The position numbers were made by a program, and so were the translations under genes. Under the pieces are notes generated by a model that saw only the letters and a program-made list of their open reading frames with translations, made no database searches and was not told the origin of the DNA. From Opitutaceae bacterium (GTDB lineage: Bacteria > Verrucomicrobiota > Verrucomicrobiia > Opitutales > Opitutaceae): DNA of 64,000 nt. Below, in pieces: positions 39,813 through 49,019 of the stretch; position 1 is the first letter of the stretch, and the number at the start of each line of letters is the position of its first letter. The stretch lies in the NCBI GenBank assembly GCA_016795545.1, contig JAEUGX010000087.1, positions 1 through 64,000 of the forward strand. Direction: 5' to 3'.

Positions 39813-39875
39813 AAGCCGGGAGGACTAAAGGCTGGCGGAAAACGAAGGCAAGACAGCCGTTGGCCCGATTTTGTG

Positions 39876-40256
39876 TCATAGCTGCTTCCCTGCGGCGCGG
39901 CGGCGTGTCGCCGCCGGACGCGGTTTCTTTTTCCGCTTTGGCGAGGCCGGGGAAGCGGGCGCCTCCAGCGTGGGCAGGTAAGCCTCGACGGCGGCGCGGA
40001 CGAGCTGGCCGACGCTGGTGTGCTTGCTCCGCGAAACCTTCTTGAGCTGCCGCCGGAGCTCGGTCGGCAGGCGCACGGAGATCTGCAGCTGCGCGGGATG
40101 CACGACCACCACGTTGGCGAAGTCGTAGCGCTCCAGCGCGTCGCGGATGAGCGCGCTCACGGACCGGGCCCTGCCCTCGCGCACCGGCTCGCTGAGCCGG
40201 TCGAGGAACTCGAGCTCCATGAGGATCGGAAAGGGCTTGGCGGACTTGGTCGGCAT
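39876..40256 (-). CDS. Tandem ribbon-helix-helix DNA-binding-like protein with basic tail
   Basis: A 126-residue protein. Residues 56-95 fit a ribbon-helix-helix domain (LQISVRLPTELRRQLKKV, then two helices ending LVRAAVEAYL). Residues 9-46 look like a second, more divergent copy (PFPILMELEFLDRLS, then SVSALIRDALERY). Residues 105-126 are a Lys/Arg/Pro/Ala tail resembling those of nucleoid-associated proteins. RHH proteins normally dimerise to form one DNA-binding sheet, so a tandem copy could act as a single-chain dimer. No toxin gene is adjacent. Target and role are unknown. Confidence 0.7.
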   Translation of the reverse strand: MPTKSAKPFPILMELEFLDRLSEPVREGRARSVSALIRDALERYDFANVVVVHPAQLQISVRLPTELRRQLKKVSRSKHTSVGQLVRAAVEAYLPTLEAPASPASPKRKKKPRPAATRRRAAGKQL

Positions 40257-40667
40257 GCGTTCCGCCCGAGCATCCCCACCCCGCTCCTGAAGTTAAGCGA
40301 AATCCCGCCCTTCCCACTGCCGGGCTCAGACAGGGGAAGCGATAATCCACTCGAAAGTGCCACCGGCGGAAGTCCGGCTGTGCTCCGGAGAAAACCAGCC
40401 CTGGCTGATCCCTGCTCTCCCGGCAGGGCCACGAGAACGGGGACCGCAACCGCGTCCCGACGATTCCTTACCTGGTTTCCTGAGTTCCCCGTCCTCTCTC
40501 CTCTCCGCACTGTCCGGACTCTCGGCTCTCGTCCCGCAACTCGCTCTCCCCGGTCCCGCCCCTGGCGTAAGGAGCGGGCCCGCCTCGGCGTTTTGCCGGG
40601 ATCATTCCGGATTTCAAGGGTTCCACACCCTTTCCGCGCGGACGTCCCGGCGGATTAAATTTGCGGC
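40257..40667. other. Gene-free stretch of 411 bases
   Basis: It is C/T-rich and low in complexity on the plus strand, with CTCTC and GTCC runs and fragments resembling the dispersed intergenic repeats (a TTCCTGAGTTCC stretch near 40478, compare 36266). No hairpin-T terminator, RNA gene or supported small gene was seen. Confidence 0.5.
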
Positions 40668-41540
40668 TCAGAAACGCTCGATTTGCTCCGCCGGAACGAG
40701 CGGCGGCGGGGACGTGAGCTGCTCCGGGGCAAAGGCCTCGGGAGGCAGGTCGAGGTTGAGGGCGGCGGCCGTCACCTGGAAGCGGGTCTTGTCGCGAGTG
40801 ACGTGATTGCGCAGGTCGATCGACTTCACCAGCCACTGGTCGCCGGATTTTTTCAGGTCGAGCACCGTGATGGTCTTTTCCGGCTCGCCCTTGGGCCCGA
40901 GCAGGGCCGCCTGCACCATCGCCTGATACTGCGTGTCGATCAGGATGCGCACGCCCGTGAGCTCCGGACGGGCGGCGGCGAGATCCGCCGGCGGATAAAG
41001 CACGAAGCTGTGCGCCGGGCGGCCGCGGTTGCGCGCCAGGCCCTCGTAGACAAAATCGGACCACTGCAGGAAGGGCATCTGGAGGTCGAACACGGTGAGG
41101 TCGGTGCCGGCGATGGGCTCCAGGCCGGCCGCTGCCGACAGCGGTTGCGCGGCCGCTGCGCCGTCAGGCGCCGCCCAGGCGGCCGGAAACGGCACCCCCT
41201 GGATGAGCCGGCGCTCGCCGGCCACGGACAACCGGGTCAGCGGCCCAAGATCGCCGCGCCGGCCGAACATCTCGCCCTTCAACACCCGCTCCGGTCCGCG
41301 CCGGGGCATCACCCGCAGCTCGAATCCCAGCCAGTATGTTCCGGCAATCCCGGCATGGCGAAAATCGCCGAGGATCCGGGCACCTTCCGCCTGGTCGGCG
41401 GCACCCTCCGCCGGTTGGTTGGGCGGGGGCCGGTAACGGGACGGCTGGGCCGACAGTGCCGGCAGCAGGCACGCCGCCAGGACACAAAAGAAAGCCCGGC
41501 GGACGGCCGGGCTCGGGAGATCAGGGCTTCTTGGGCTCAA
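40668..41540 (-). CDS. Secreted protein, possibly LolA-like outer-membrane lipoprotein-sorting fold
   Basis: About 290 residues with a signal peptide ([19 protein letters not shown]). The mature part alternates beta strands ending in [27 protein letters not shown], which resembles the LolA-like domain of proteins annotated as outer-membrane lipoprotein-sorting proteins. This is moderate, by-eye similarity. No ATG or GTG suits the signal peptide closely; a TTG at 41540, inside the last codons of secG, places it 13 residues from the start and implies translational coupling. An upstream start is possible but would put a long basic segment before the signal. Confidence 0.65.
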   Translation of the reverse strand: MSPRSPDLPSPAVRRAFFCVLAACLLPALSAQPSRYRPPPNQPAEGAADQAEGARILGDFRHAGIAGTYWLGFELRVMPRRGPERVLKGEMFGRRGDLGPLTRLSVAGERRLIQGVPFPAAWAAPDGAAAAQPLSAAAGLEPIAGTDLTVFDLQMPFLQWSDFVYEGLARNRGRPAHSFVLYPPADLAAARPELTGVRILIDTQYQAMVQAALLGPKGEPEKTITVLDLKKSGDQWLVKSIDLRNHVTRDKTRFQVTAAALNLDLPPEAFAPEQLTSPPPLVPAEQIERF

Positions 41541-41889
41541 CCGGCTGGGCAGTTGCGGGCTGCGGTTCCGGCTGAGGCGCCGGGGCCGGGTTGACCGCCG
41601 GGACACTGACGGTGGGCAGCTTGCTATCGACCGCACTCTGGTGCTTCGACTGGTAGATGTGGGCCAGATAAAGCGCGAAACTGATGACAAAGAAGACGAT
41701 AGCCGCCTTGATCGTGGCTCCGGTCAGGACGTTGTTGGTCTCGGCGCCGAAGGCCGATTCCATACTCCCGCCCCCCATGGCGGCGCCCATTCCCCCGTCG
41801 GTCTTGGCGCGCTGCATGAGCACCACCAGCACCAGGAACACCGAGGTGAGGATCAGGATGAAAGTCAGAATGCCGATAAGCAGGCTCAT
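41521..41889 (-). CDS. secG: Preprotein translocase subunit SecG
   Basis: A 122-residue SecYEG component with two hydrophobic helices (about residues 3-24 and 60-78) separated by a loop with the family pattern [16 protein letters not shown] and [10 protein letters not shown]. The C-terminal 40 residues are a Pro/Ala/Gln-rich tail of unclear role, longer than in E. coli SecG. The end of the gene contains the likely start of the next secreted-protein gene. Confidence 0.93.
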   Translation of the reverse strand: MSLLIGILTFILILTSVFLVLVVLMQRAKTDGGMGAAMGGGSMESAFGAETNNVLTGATIKAAIVFFVISFALYLAHIYQSKHQSAVDSKLPTVSVPAVNPAPAPQPEPQPATAQPVEPKKP

Positions 41890-42015
41890 AAAGGGTCAAA
41901 ACCCAACGAACTCAGACCCCCCTTGTCAACCAAAGTTCTGTCCCGGCCGATCGGCGCCGGCGGGTGGAACATCCGCGATTTCCCCCTTGTCGGAGGCTGG
42001 GTCCCCCCCGATCCC

Positions 42016-42570
42016 ATGAAAACATTCCCCGCCTGTCTCCGCCTGCTCGCATTCCTGTCCGCCTGCTGCGGACTGTTTTCGTACTCCCTGGCCGCCGAGG
42101 CCAAGAAGGAAACCCCGAAGCCCGTCGACCTCCAGGTGCTGGTCGACGTGCCGCCGACCTGGCGTCCGTTCCTGGACGACGACATCGCCGAGATCTTCAC
42201 CAGCCGCCTGCAGGAAGTCTTCAAGCGCCGGGGCTACGCGGGCAACATCGTCCAAGTGACGAACCTCTATCCCGGAGCGAAGGAGATCCCCACGCTCGAG
42301 ATCTTCCTCAGCGAGTGGCGGATCGATCGCAGCGGCAACGCCCAGTGCACGTTCACGGCCGCGCTCAAGACGGCGGCCGGCGAGAAGAACCTGGGCATCA
42401 AGTCCGGCACCGCGATGTACTGGGCCCAGTCCCGCGGACGCTGGAGCATGCAGCGCGCGTTCGAGACCTCCGATGCGCTCGAGGACGCCGCCCGCGACGC
42501 CCTGCGCGACCTCTACGTCGCCGTGGCGAAAACGGGAATCGTCCCGGGCCTGGACGCCGCCGCCAAGTAA
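42016..42570 (+). CDS. Secreted protein of unknown function
   Basis: A 184-residue protein with an N-terminal signal peptide (about residues 1-27, hydrophobic LRLLAFLSACCGLFSYSLA). The LSAC segment could be a lipobox, but two cysteines and an AxA site make lipoprotein status uncertain. The mature part has a mixed alpha/beta pattern with VDVPPTWRPFLDDDIAEIF and LEIFLSEWRIDRSGN, suggesting a compact periplasmic domain. I do not recognise the family. It is divergent from secG, with 126 bases between the starts, and convergent with parB. Confidence 0.75.
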   Translation: MKTFPACLRLLAFLSACCGLFSYSLAAEAKKETPKPVDLQVLVDVPPTWRPFLDDDIAEIFTSRLQEVFKRRGYAGNIVQVTNLYPGAKEIPTLEIFLSEWRIDRSGNAQCTFTAALKTAAGEKNLGIKSGTAMYWAQSRGRWSMQRAFETSDALEDAARDALRDLYVAVAKTGIVPGLDAAAK

Positions 42571-42608
42571 GGCGCTTCCCGCTCCGGCCCTGCGGGGCCG
42601 GAGCCGGT

Positions 42609-43511
42609 TCAGAGCGTAACGCCCATCTTCTCGATCACCCGCTGGAGATCCTCGTTGCCGGCGTACTCGATGATGATCCGGCCGCGCTTGGGCGAATGCC
42701 GGAGGGTGGTCCGGGCGCCGAGATGCGAAGTGAGCTTCTTCTCGATGTCGCTGAGCGCGGTGGCCGTGGCGGCGGGCAGGCGCCGCTTCTTGCCGGCGCC
42801 GCCGCCGGAGTGCTTGAGCAGGTCCTCCAGCGCCCGGACGCTCAGCCCCTGTTCCAGGGTGCGGCGGGCGAGCACCATGCGCTCGGCGGAATTCTCGACG
42901 CCCAGCAGCACCTTGGCGTGCCCGACGCTGAGCATGCCCTTGCCGACATAACCCTGGATCTCCGCCTCGAGGGCGAGCAGGCGGAGGGAATTGGCGACGG
43001 TGGCCCGCCCCTTCCCCACCCGCTGGGCCGCGGCGTCCTGCGTCAGGTCGAAATCGCGGATGAGGCTGGCGTAGCCGTGGGCCTCGTCGATCGGGTTCAG
43101 GCCCTCGCGCTGGAGGTTTTCGATCAGGGCCAGCGACGCGGAGGACGCGTCGCTCGAGGTCATGACCCGCGCCGGGATGCTCTTCAGCTTGAGCTGCTGG
43201 AACGCCCGCCAGCGCCGCTCGCCGGCGATCAGCTGGAAGCGGTCGCCGACCGGGCGGACCACGATCGGCTGCAGCAGGCCCTCGGCCCGGATGCTCTCGA
43301 CCAGGTCGGACAGCTGCTCGGCGTCGATGTCGCGCCGCGGCTGGTAGGGATTCGGCTCGATGACGTGCACCGGGATCTCGCGGTAGCCGGCCAGCATGTC
43401 GGCCGGCGGGACCGCCGGAGCGGCGGCCGCGGCCGGTTTCGGCGCGGGCGCGCCGCTGGTGATGAGGGCGCCGAGGCCGCGGCCCAGGCGTGATTTGCTC
43501 GGTGTCGCCAT
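42609..43511 (-). CDS. parB: Chromosome partitioning protein ParB
   Basis: A 300-residue Spo0J/ParB protein. The N-terminal CTPase/sulfiredoxin-like domain has NPYQPRRD and GERRWRA (near residue 97), and LIENLQREGLNPIDEA follows. The helix-turn-helix is QDAAAQRVGKGRATVANSLR, with a C-terminal dimerisation region. A Pro/Ala linker at about residues 23-36 replaces the usual N-terminal ParA-activating stretch, though MATPSKSRLGRGLGALI is kept. No parA gene lies next to it and no clear parS sequence was found in the window. Confidence 0.94.
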   Translation of the reverse strand: MATPSKSRLGRGLGALITSGAPAPKPAAAAAPAVPPADMLAGYREIPVHVIEPNPYQPRRDIDAEQLSDLVESIRAEGLLQPIVVRPVGDRFQLIAGERRWRAFQQLKLKSIPARVMTSSDASSASLALIENLQREGLNPIDEAHGYASLIRDFDLTQDAAAQRVGKGRATVANSLRLLALEAEIQGYVGKGMLSVGHAKVLLGVENSAERMVLARRTLEQGLSVRALEDLLKHSGGGAGKKRRLPAATATALSDIEKKLTSHLGARTTLRHSPKRGRIIIEYAGNEDLQRVIEKMGVTL

Positions 43512-43514
43512 GTG

Positions 43515-44093
43515 CTACTTGCCCTGCGGGATGAACAGCGTCTGCCCGACCTGGATCCGGCCCGGGTCGGAGATCTTGTTCGCGTTGATGATGTCCTGGA
43601 CCTTCGCGTTGTTCTTGCGCGCGATGACGGCCAGGGTGTCGCCGGCCTGGACGGTGTAATTGATGCCCTCCTTCGGGAAATTGTCGCTGAAGCTGGTCTG
43701 GACCGCGGGCCGGGTCGCCTGGTTCTTCGCCACGGCGTCGATCGCCGCCTGCGTCTGCCGCGCCAGGCGCTCCAGCTGCGTACCCACCTGGTTGAGGGTC
43801 TCGCGCTTCTGGTCGGCCAGCGCGCCCTGCATGGTGCGGTTGATGTCTCCGATCGCCCGGTTGAACTGCTCGAGCGTCACGTAGGTCTCGCCCGTCTTGG
43901 CCTGCAGCGCCTGGTTGTCGCGCGTCAGCTGCTCGACGGTCATCGACAGTTCGCCGACGCGCTGCGTCAGCAGCATGACGTCCTGGCGGAGATTCGCCAG
44001 CTCCAGTCTCATGTTGTCGGGCTGCCCCTGCGCCGCGAGCGCGCCCGCCAGGGCCGCCCACGCCACACCGATTCGGCGAATGTTGCTACGCAT
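43515..44093 (-). CDS. LysM-domain protein with coiled-coil, exported
   Basis: A 192-residue protein with a signal peptide (about residues 1-21), a coiled-coil region (about 25-125, heptad-like with many Gln, Leu and Thr) and a C-terminal LysM domain (YTVQAGDTLAVIARKNNAKV to GQTLFIPQGK). LysM binds peptidoglycan glycans, and the coiled coil suggests a trimer or dimer. The gene ends three bases before the parB start codon and follows fmt, so it may be part of a der-fmt-LysM-parB transcript. Its job is unknown, but a wall-anchored structural role fits. Confidence 0.9.
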   Translation of the reverse strand: MRSNIRRIGVAWAALAGALAAQGQPDNMRLELANLRQDVMLLTQRVGELSMTVEQLTRDNQALQAKTGETYVTLEQFNRAIGDINRTMQGALADQKRETLNQVGTQLERLARQTQAAIDAVAKNQATRPAVQTSFSDNFPKEGINYTVQAGDTLAVIARKNNAKVQDIINANKISDPGRIQVGQTLFIPQGK

Positions 44094-44153
44094 GCGCGGA
44101 GCGTTGGGAAGTTCGCCGGCAAAAACAAGCCTTTGCCGGGAGCGCGCGGCCGC

Positions 44154-45173
44154 TCAGCCCGGGCCCGCCCCCGCGGGAGGCGGCGTCCCGGGCGGCCTCC
44201 GGGCAAAGGGTTGGCTCGCCACGAGGGGCGGCATCGGCCGTGACGGCAGCGGCGTGCCGGCCGGCACGGGGAAACCGCGCAGGAACTCGGCCGCCGGCAG
44301 CATCCGGCCGCCGGGCCGCTGCAGCCGCCGCAGGCGCAGGATTCCCCCGCCCGTGCCCACCTGCAGGCCCTCGGGGTCGGCGCCCCGCACGAGGCCAGGC
44401 GCGCCCTGGCCGGGGATCGCGTCGGCCAGGCCGAGCTTCACGACCTGCCCCAGGATCGGCACGGTGCAACCGGGCCAGGGCATCAGCCCGTTCACCCGGG
44501 CCGCCAGCACGGCGGCGGGCTGGTGAAAGTCGAGCCCGCCGTCCTCCTTCCGCAACAGCCGGCAGAAACTCACGGCGGCGGGGTCCTGCTCGACGAACTC
44601 CTGCGTCCCGGCCGCGATCCGCGGCAGGCACCGGGCCAGCAGCGGCACGCAGGCCTGGCCCAGCCGCGACTCCACCTCGGCCGCCGTGTCGAGCGGCCCG
44701 ATCGGGACGCGCTCGGCGCCCGCCACGGGCCCGGCGTCCATGCGCCGGACCAGGCGCATCAGCGAGACGCCCGTCTCGCGGTCGCCGGCGGCGACCGCGG
44801 TCTGGATCGGCGAGGCGCCGCGGTAGCGCGGCAGCAGCGAGGTGTGGAGGTTGAGGGTGCCGAGCCGCGGCGTGTCGAGGAACTCCTGCGGCAGCAGGTG
44901 GCCGTAGGCCATCACGAGGCAGAGGTCCGGTCGCCGGGCCGCCAGCTCGGCCTGCTCGGCGGGGCCGATCTTCTCCGGCTGCAGCACCGGCAGGCCCCGG
45001 GCGAGCGCCCACAGCTTGACCGCGTTGGCGCGCACCTGCTGCCCGCGGCCGGCCGCGCGGTCGGGCGGCGTGTAGACGGCCGTCACCCGCGCGACGGCCC
45101 GGCCCGCGCCCGCCAGCCAGTCGAGCGCCGGGAGCGCGATGGCGTCGGATCCCATGAACACGAGCTGCAGCAT
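44154..45173 (-). CDS. fmt: Methionyl-tRNA formyltransferase
   Basis: A 339-residue enzyme that formylates initiator Met-tRNA using formyl-tetrahydrofolate. LVFMGSDAIALPAL at the N-terminus, the active-site region LNLHTSLLPRYRGASPIQ, and DAGPV are present. The C-terminal anticodon-arm domain is followed by a Pro/Ala-rich extension of about 30 residues. The ATG at 45173 gives the normal N-terminus. It begins 26 bases after the der stop, in the same direction. Confidence 0.96.
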   Translation of the reverse strand: MLQLVFMGSDAIALPALDWLAGAGRAVARVTAVYTPPDRAAGRGQQVRANAVKLWALARGLPVLQPEKIGPAEQAELAARRPDLCLVMAYGHLLPQEFLDTPRLGTLNLHTSLLPRYRGASPIQTAVAAGDRETGVSLMRLVRRMDAGPVAGAERVPIGPLDTAAEVESRLGQACVPLLARCLPRIAAGTQEFVEQDPAAVSFCRLLRKEDGGLDFHQPAAVLAARVNGLMPWPGCTVPILGQVVKLGLADAIPGQGAPGLVRGADPEGLQVGTGGGILRLRRLQRPGGRMLPAAEFLRGFPVPAGTPLPSRPMPPLVASQPFARRPPGTPPPAGAGPG

Positions 45174-45199
45174 GCGGAAGGGCGCGGGGCCGGGCGCGG

Positions 45200-46675
45200 T
45201 CAGTCGTCGAGGATGCCGGGCGGCAGGTCGTCCTCCGCGGCGTCCCCGCCGCCAGCCGCGTTCCGCCGGGTGGAGCGCGCGGCGATGCGGTCGGCGGCCG
45301 AGCGCTTCTGCTTGCCGACCAGGTCGAAGTGGATCGGGCAGCCCGCGAGGTCGAACTCCTTGACCAGGCCGGCCTCGAGGTAGCGCCGGTAGGATTCCGT
45401 CAGGCTGCGCTCCTGGTTGCAAAAGACCTTGATGCGGAAGGGCCGCGTGCTGGTCTGCGTTGCATAGTAGATCTTGAACCGCTGGCCGCCGATGGCCGGG
45501 GGCGGCGTGCGCTCGGCCAGGGCGATGATCGCGGCGTTGAGCTTCGCCGTCGGGATCTTCGTGTCGAGCCGGCGGTCCAGCGCCCGCGCCGCGCGCAGCA
45601 TGCGCTCGATCTCGTGGCCGGTCAGCGCCGACACGAACATGACCGGCGCGCCCGGGGTGAAGAAGAGCTCGGTGAACAGCGCGTGCTCGAATTTCTCCCG
45701 GAAGTCGCGCTCCCCCTTGAACTGCTTCAGCGCCCCGCGGCGGAGGGCGGCGTGGACGAGGTCCCACTTGTTGACGACGATGACGATGGGCTTCGCCGCC
45801 TTCACGATCGCGCCCGCGATGGCCTTGTCCTGCTGCGTCACGCCGTCGATGGCGTCCAGCACCATGAACACCACGTCGGCGCCGTGGATCGCCTCGAGCG
45901 AGCGCAGGCGGGAGAAATACTCCACAGACGACCCCAGTTTCGTCGCCGCTCGGATGCCGGCGGTGTCGATCAGCCGGAACGGCCACTGCTTCCCGTCACG
46001 GCTGGTGTAGGTGAAATCCAGCTCGACGGCGTCACGGGTGGTCCCCGGCACGTCGCTCACGATCAGGCGGTCGTCCTTGAGCAGCCGGTTGCTGAGCGAG
46101 GACTTGCCCACGTTGGGCCGGCCGACGAAGCAGATGTGCAGGCGTTCCCGGTCGGCCGCGTCCTCCGCGGGCACCGGGCCGAGCTTCTCCAGCACGGCCG
46201 TGCGCAGCTCGGCCTCGCCGTTGCCGTGCTCGGCGGAGATGTAGAACGGCTCGCCGAAGCCCAGCCGGTAGAAGTCGCCGATCTCCGCGACCTTCTCCGC
46301 GCCGCGGTCGGCCTTGTTGGCGACCAGCAGCACGGGCTTGCGGCTCTGGCGCAGCCGCTGCGCGATCCGCTCGTCCAGGGCCGTGACGCCCTCGCGGGCG
46401 TCGACCGTGAAGAGGATGACCGCGGCCGCCTCGATGGCGAACCGCACCTGCTCCTCCGAGGCCTTGGTGATGTGCGCCGGCGTGTCGCTGCCCGTCAGCC
46501 CGAGCCCGCCGGTGTCGAGCAGCGTGTAGGCGCCCTCCCGCACCTCGGCGGAGACGACGTCGCGGGTGACCCCCGGCATGTCGTGCACGATGGAGATGCG
46601 CTTCTGCGCCAGCCGGTTGAAGAGGCGGCTCTTGCCCACGTTCGGGCGACCCACGATGGCGACGGTGCGTGACAT
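45200..46675 (-). CDS. der: Ribosome-assembly GTPase Der (EngA)
   Basis: A 491-residue protein with two GTPase domains in tandem, unique to this family. G1 motifs GRPNVGKS occur at residues 9-16 and again near 180, with DTGG/DTAG and NKAD/NKWD motifs in each. A C-terminal KH-like domain (FKIYYATQTSTRPFRIKVF) follows, then a charged tail. It is needed for 50S subunit assembly in other bacteria. The ATG at 46675 was chosen because it begins the first G domain. It is divergent from ffh. Confidence 0.97.
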   Translation of the reverse strand: MSRTVAIVGRPNVGKSRLFNRLAQKRISIVHDMPGVTRDVVSAEVREGAYTLLDTGGLGLTGSDTPAHITKASEEQVRFAIEAAAVILFTVDAREGVTALDERIAQRLRQSRKPVLLVANKADRGAEKVAEIGDFYRLGFGEPFYISAEHGNGEAELRTAVLEKLGPVPAEDAADRERLHICFVGRPNVGKSSLSNRLLKDDRLIVSDVPGTTRDAVELDFTYTSRDGKQWPFRLIDTAGIRAATKLGSSVEYFSRLRSLEAIHGADVVFMVLDAIDGVTQQDKAIAGAIVKAAKPIVIVVNKWDLVHAALRRGALKQFKGERDFREKFEHALFTELFFTPGAPVMFVSALTGHEIERMLRAARALDRRLDTKIPTAKLNAAIIALAERTPPPAIGGQRFKIYYATQTSTRPFRIKVFCNQERSLTESYRRYLEAGLVKEFDLAGCPIHFDLVGKQKRSAADRIAARSTRRNAAGGGDAAEDDLPPGILDD

Positions 46676-46756
46676 GACGGATGACGGGGGCCTAGGCGAC
46701 AGGCTTTGCGCCGGGCTAGCCAGCAAAAACCGCCGGGGGCGGGCCGCGCCGCGCAG

Positions 46757-46788
46757 AATAGTGTTTATTCGTGTCCATTAGTGGTTTC
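46757..46788. repeat. Short intergenic repeat unit before ffh
   Basis: Read on the minus strand it contains ACTAATGGACACGAATAAAC, a unit of the dispersed NATGGACGCGAAT-type family seen in copies 1-3. It lies in the 129-base gap between the divergent der and ffh genes and ends about 17 bases before the ffh start. Confidence 0.45.
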
Positions 46789-46804
46789 AGTTCCCGCCCT
46801 GCCC

Positions 46805-48148
46805 ATGTTCGCAAGCCTAACCGAGAAACTTTCCGGCGCCCTCCGCAACCTCCGCGGCGTCGGCTCCCTGTCCGAGACCAACATGGCGGACGCGCTCAAG
46901 GAAGTGCGGGCCGCCCTGCTCGCGGCCGACGTGCATTTCAAGGTTGCCCGGGATTTCATCGACCGCGTCCAAGCCGCCTGCGTCGGCCAGCAGGTCATCA
47001 AGTCCGTCACGCCCGGCCAGCAGGTCATCAAGATCATCCACGACGAGCTCGTCCGGCTGCTCGGCGAGGGCACGACCGAACTGGCGGCGAAGCGGCCGCT
47101 GCGCGTGCTGATGGTCGGCCTCCACGGCTCCGGCAAGACCACCTCGACCGCCAAGCTGGGCCGGCTGCTGCTCAAGCGCGGCGCGCGTCCGTTCGTGGTG
47201 GCGTGCGACGTCTACCGGCCCGCGGCCATCGACCAGCTGGAGATCCTGGCGCGGCAGGAAAACCTGGGGTTCTACAGCGACCGGCAGTCGACGGACGTGC
47301 CCGCCATCGGCGCCCGCGGCCTCGAGGCCGCGCTCCAGCAGAACGCCGACGTCATCCTCTTCGACACCGCCGGCCGCCTGCAGATCGACCAGGAGCTGAT
47401 CGCGGAGGTCAAGCGGCTGCACGCGCGGGTCCAGCCCGACGAGGTCCTGCTCGTGGCGGACGGCGCGCTGGGCCAGGAGGCCGTCAACGTGGCCAAGTCC
47501 TTCCACGACGCCCTCGGGATCACGGGGCTGGTGCTGACCAAGCTCGATGGCGACGCGCGCGGCGGCGCGGCCCTCTCGATCAAGGCGGTCACCGGCGTCC
47601 CCATCAAGTTTGTCGGCACCGGCGAGAAAGCCGGCGACTTCGAGGTCTTCCATCCCGACCGGCTCGCCTCGCGCATCCTGGGCATGGGCGACGTGGTCTC
47701 GCTCGTCGAGAAGGCGCAGGAGAACCTCGACCAGCAGGAGGCCGAGCGCATGGCGGAAAAGATGCGCAAGGCGGACTTCAACCTCGAGGACTTCCTGGCG
47801 CAGATGCAGCAGGTGAAGAAGATGGGCTCGATGCAGTCGATCATGGGCATGCTGCCGGGCATGAACGGCGTGCAGCTGCCCGACGACGCCGAGCGGCAGA
47901 TGAAGCGCACGGAGGCCATCATCCGGTCGATGACCGTGCAGGAGCGCCGCAAGCCCTCCCTGCTCAACGGCAGCCGCCGCATGCGCATCGCCGCCGGCGC
48001 CGGCGTGAAGGTGCTCGAGGTCAACCAGCTCATCAAGCAGTTCGAGCAGATGCAGAAGTTCATGAAGCTGATGAAGGGCGGCAACCAGAAGAAGCTGATG
48101 CGGCAGATGGAGCAGATGAAGGGCCGCGGCGGCATGCCCGGGTTCTGA
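46805..48148 (+). CDS. ffh: Signal recognition particle protein Ffh
   Basis: A 447-residue SRP54-type GTPase that targets nascent membrane proteins to SecYEG. N domain, G domain with [15 protein letters not shown] near residue 105, then [36 protein letters not shown], and a Met-rich M domain (about residues 330-447) for signal-sequence and 4.5S RNA binding. Length is normal. No Shine-Dalgarno sequence is visible. It is close to secG functionally, though the SRP RNA gene was not found here. Confidence 0.97.
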   Translation: MFASLTEKLSGALRNLRGVGSLSETNMADALKEVRAALLAADVHFKVARDFIDRVQAACVGQQVIKSVTPGQQVIKIIHDELVRLLGEGTTELAAKRPLRVLMVGLHGSGKTTSTAKLGRLLLKRGARPFVVACDVYRPAAIDQLEILARQENLGFYSDRQSTDVPAIGARGLEAALQQNADVILFDTAGRLQIDQELIAEVKRLHARVQPDEVLLVADGALGQEAVNVAKSFHDALGITGLVLTKLDGDARGGAALSIKAVTGVPIKFVGTGEKAGDFEVFHPDRLASRILGMGDVVSLVEKAQENLDQQEAERMAEKMRKADFNLEDFLAQMQQVKKMGSMQSIMGMLPGMNGVQLPDDAERQMKRTEAIIRSMTVQERRKPSLLNGSRRMRIAAGAGVKVLEVNQLIKQFEQMQKFMKLMKGGNQKKLMRQMEQMKGRGGMPGF

Positions 48149-48182
48149 GCCAGGAACGTACCGCTTGCCCCTTCATCAGGCC

Positions 48183-48207
48183 CACGGAACACCCCGAAGA
48201 CACGGGG
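48183..48207. repeat. Degenerate ACACGG-type tandem repeat after ffh
   Basis: CACGGAACACCCCGAAGACACGGGG is the third site of the short tandem type also seen at 20173-20204 and 30044-30076. It sits in the gap between the convergent ffh and trpF genes. Confidence 0.4.
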
Positions 48208-48288
48208 TGAGGCGAAACTGGAGCACGGTGCCCCGGGTCTCGACTGGAGCGCGGCCGGCCTGGCGCGCGCAAACGCGCCGGCCCGGGG

Positions 48289-48945
48289 CTAGGCCGGCTT
48301 GGTCGCGAGGTTGAGCGCCATCGCGAAGGCCTTGAGCTTGGCGGGGCTCTTGATGCCGGGCGACTGCTCGACGCCGCTGTTGACGTCGATGAAGGTCGCC
48401 CCGGTGGCCTTCACGGCCCGGGCGATGTTCTCGGGATTCAGCCCGCCGGAGAGGATCCATCGCTTGCCGGGGTGTGCCGTCCGGTAGCGCCTGAATTCCT
48501 CCCAGTCGCCGGTCTTGCCGGTGCCGCCGGGCTTGTCGGGATGGAAGGTGTCGAGGAGGAAAGTGTCCGCGTACGGCAGCACCGTGTCATCGATCACCTT
48601 GCCAGGCGGAACCCGCGGAGCCAGCCAGAGGCGGCCGGGCCCGACCGCGTCGGCCCAGGCCGCGATCGCCGCGGTCTCCACATTCAGGCCGAAGTGGATC
48701 TGATAATAGTCGAAGCCCAGCGCGACGATGTCGCGTAGGTCGGCCTTAGTGGGCTCGACCGTGACGGCCACCTTCTTGCGCGGCGGCAGCCGTTCCCGCA
48801 TGGCCTCGTACTGGGTCAGGGGCGCGTGCCGCGGGGATTTCGGGTAGAAGATGAAGCCCAGGTAGTCGGCGCCAACCGCATCGGCGGCCTCGGCGTCGAC
48901 CAGCGAAGTGAGCCCGCAGACTTTCAATCGGATGCCGTTGATCAT
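48289..48945 (-). CDS. trpF: Phosphoribosylanthranilate isomerase
   Basis: A 218-residue TIM-barrel enzyme of tryptophan synthesis. LKVCGLT near the N-terminus carries the catalytic Cys, and GADYLGFIFYPKSPR, ILSGGLNPENIARAV and DVNSGVEQSPGIKS are family-typical. The gene is separate from trpE and follows a DegT-type gene by 74 bases on the same strand. Confidence 0.95.
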   Translation of the reverse strand: MINGIRLKVCGLTSLVDAEAADAVGADYLGFIFYPKSPRHAPLTQYEAMRERLPPRKKVAVTVEPTKADLRDIVALGFDYYQIHFGLNVETAAIAAWADAVGPGRLWLAPRVPPGKVIDDTVLPYADTFLLDTFHPDKPGGTGKTGDWEEFRRYRTAHPGKRWILSGGLNPENIARAVKATGATFIDVNSGVEQSPGIKSPAKLKAFAMALNLATKPA

Positions 48946-49019
48946 GGGTCAGCGTCTGAGACACCCGGCGCGGGCTCCGGTTCGGGCGGAGTCCGGGACG
49001 CCGGGGGGGCGGGGACGGA

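Noticed and set aside
42571..43520. parS site near parB
   Set aside because: No close match to TGTTTCACGTGAAACA was seen by eye.
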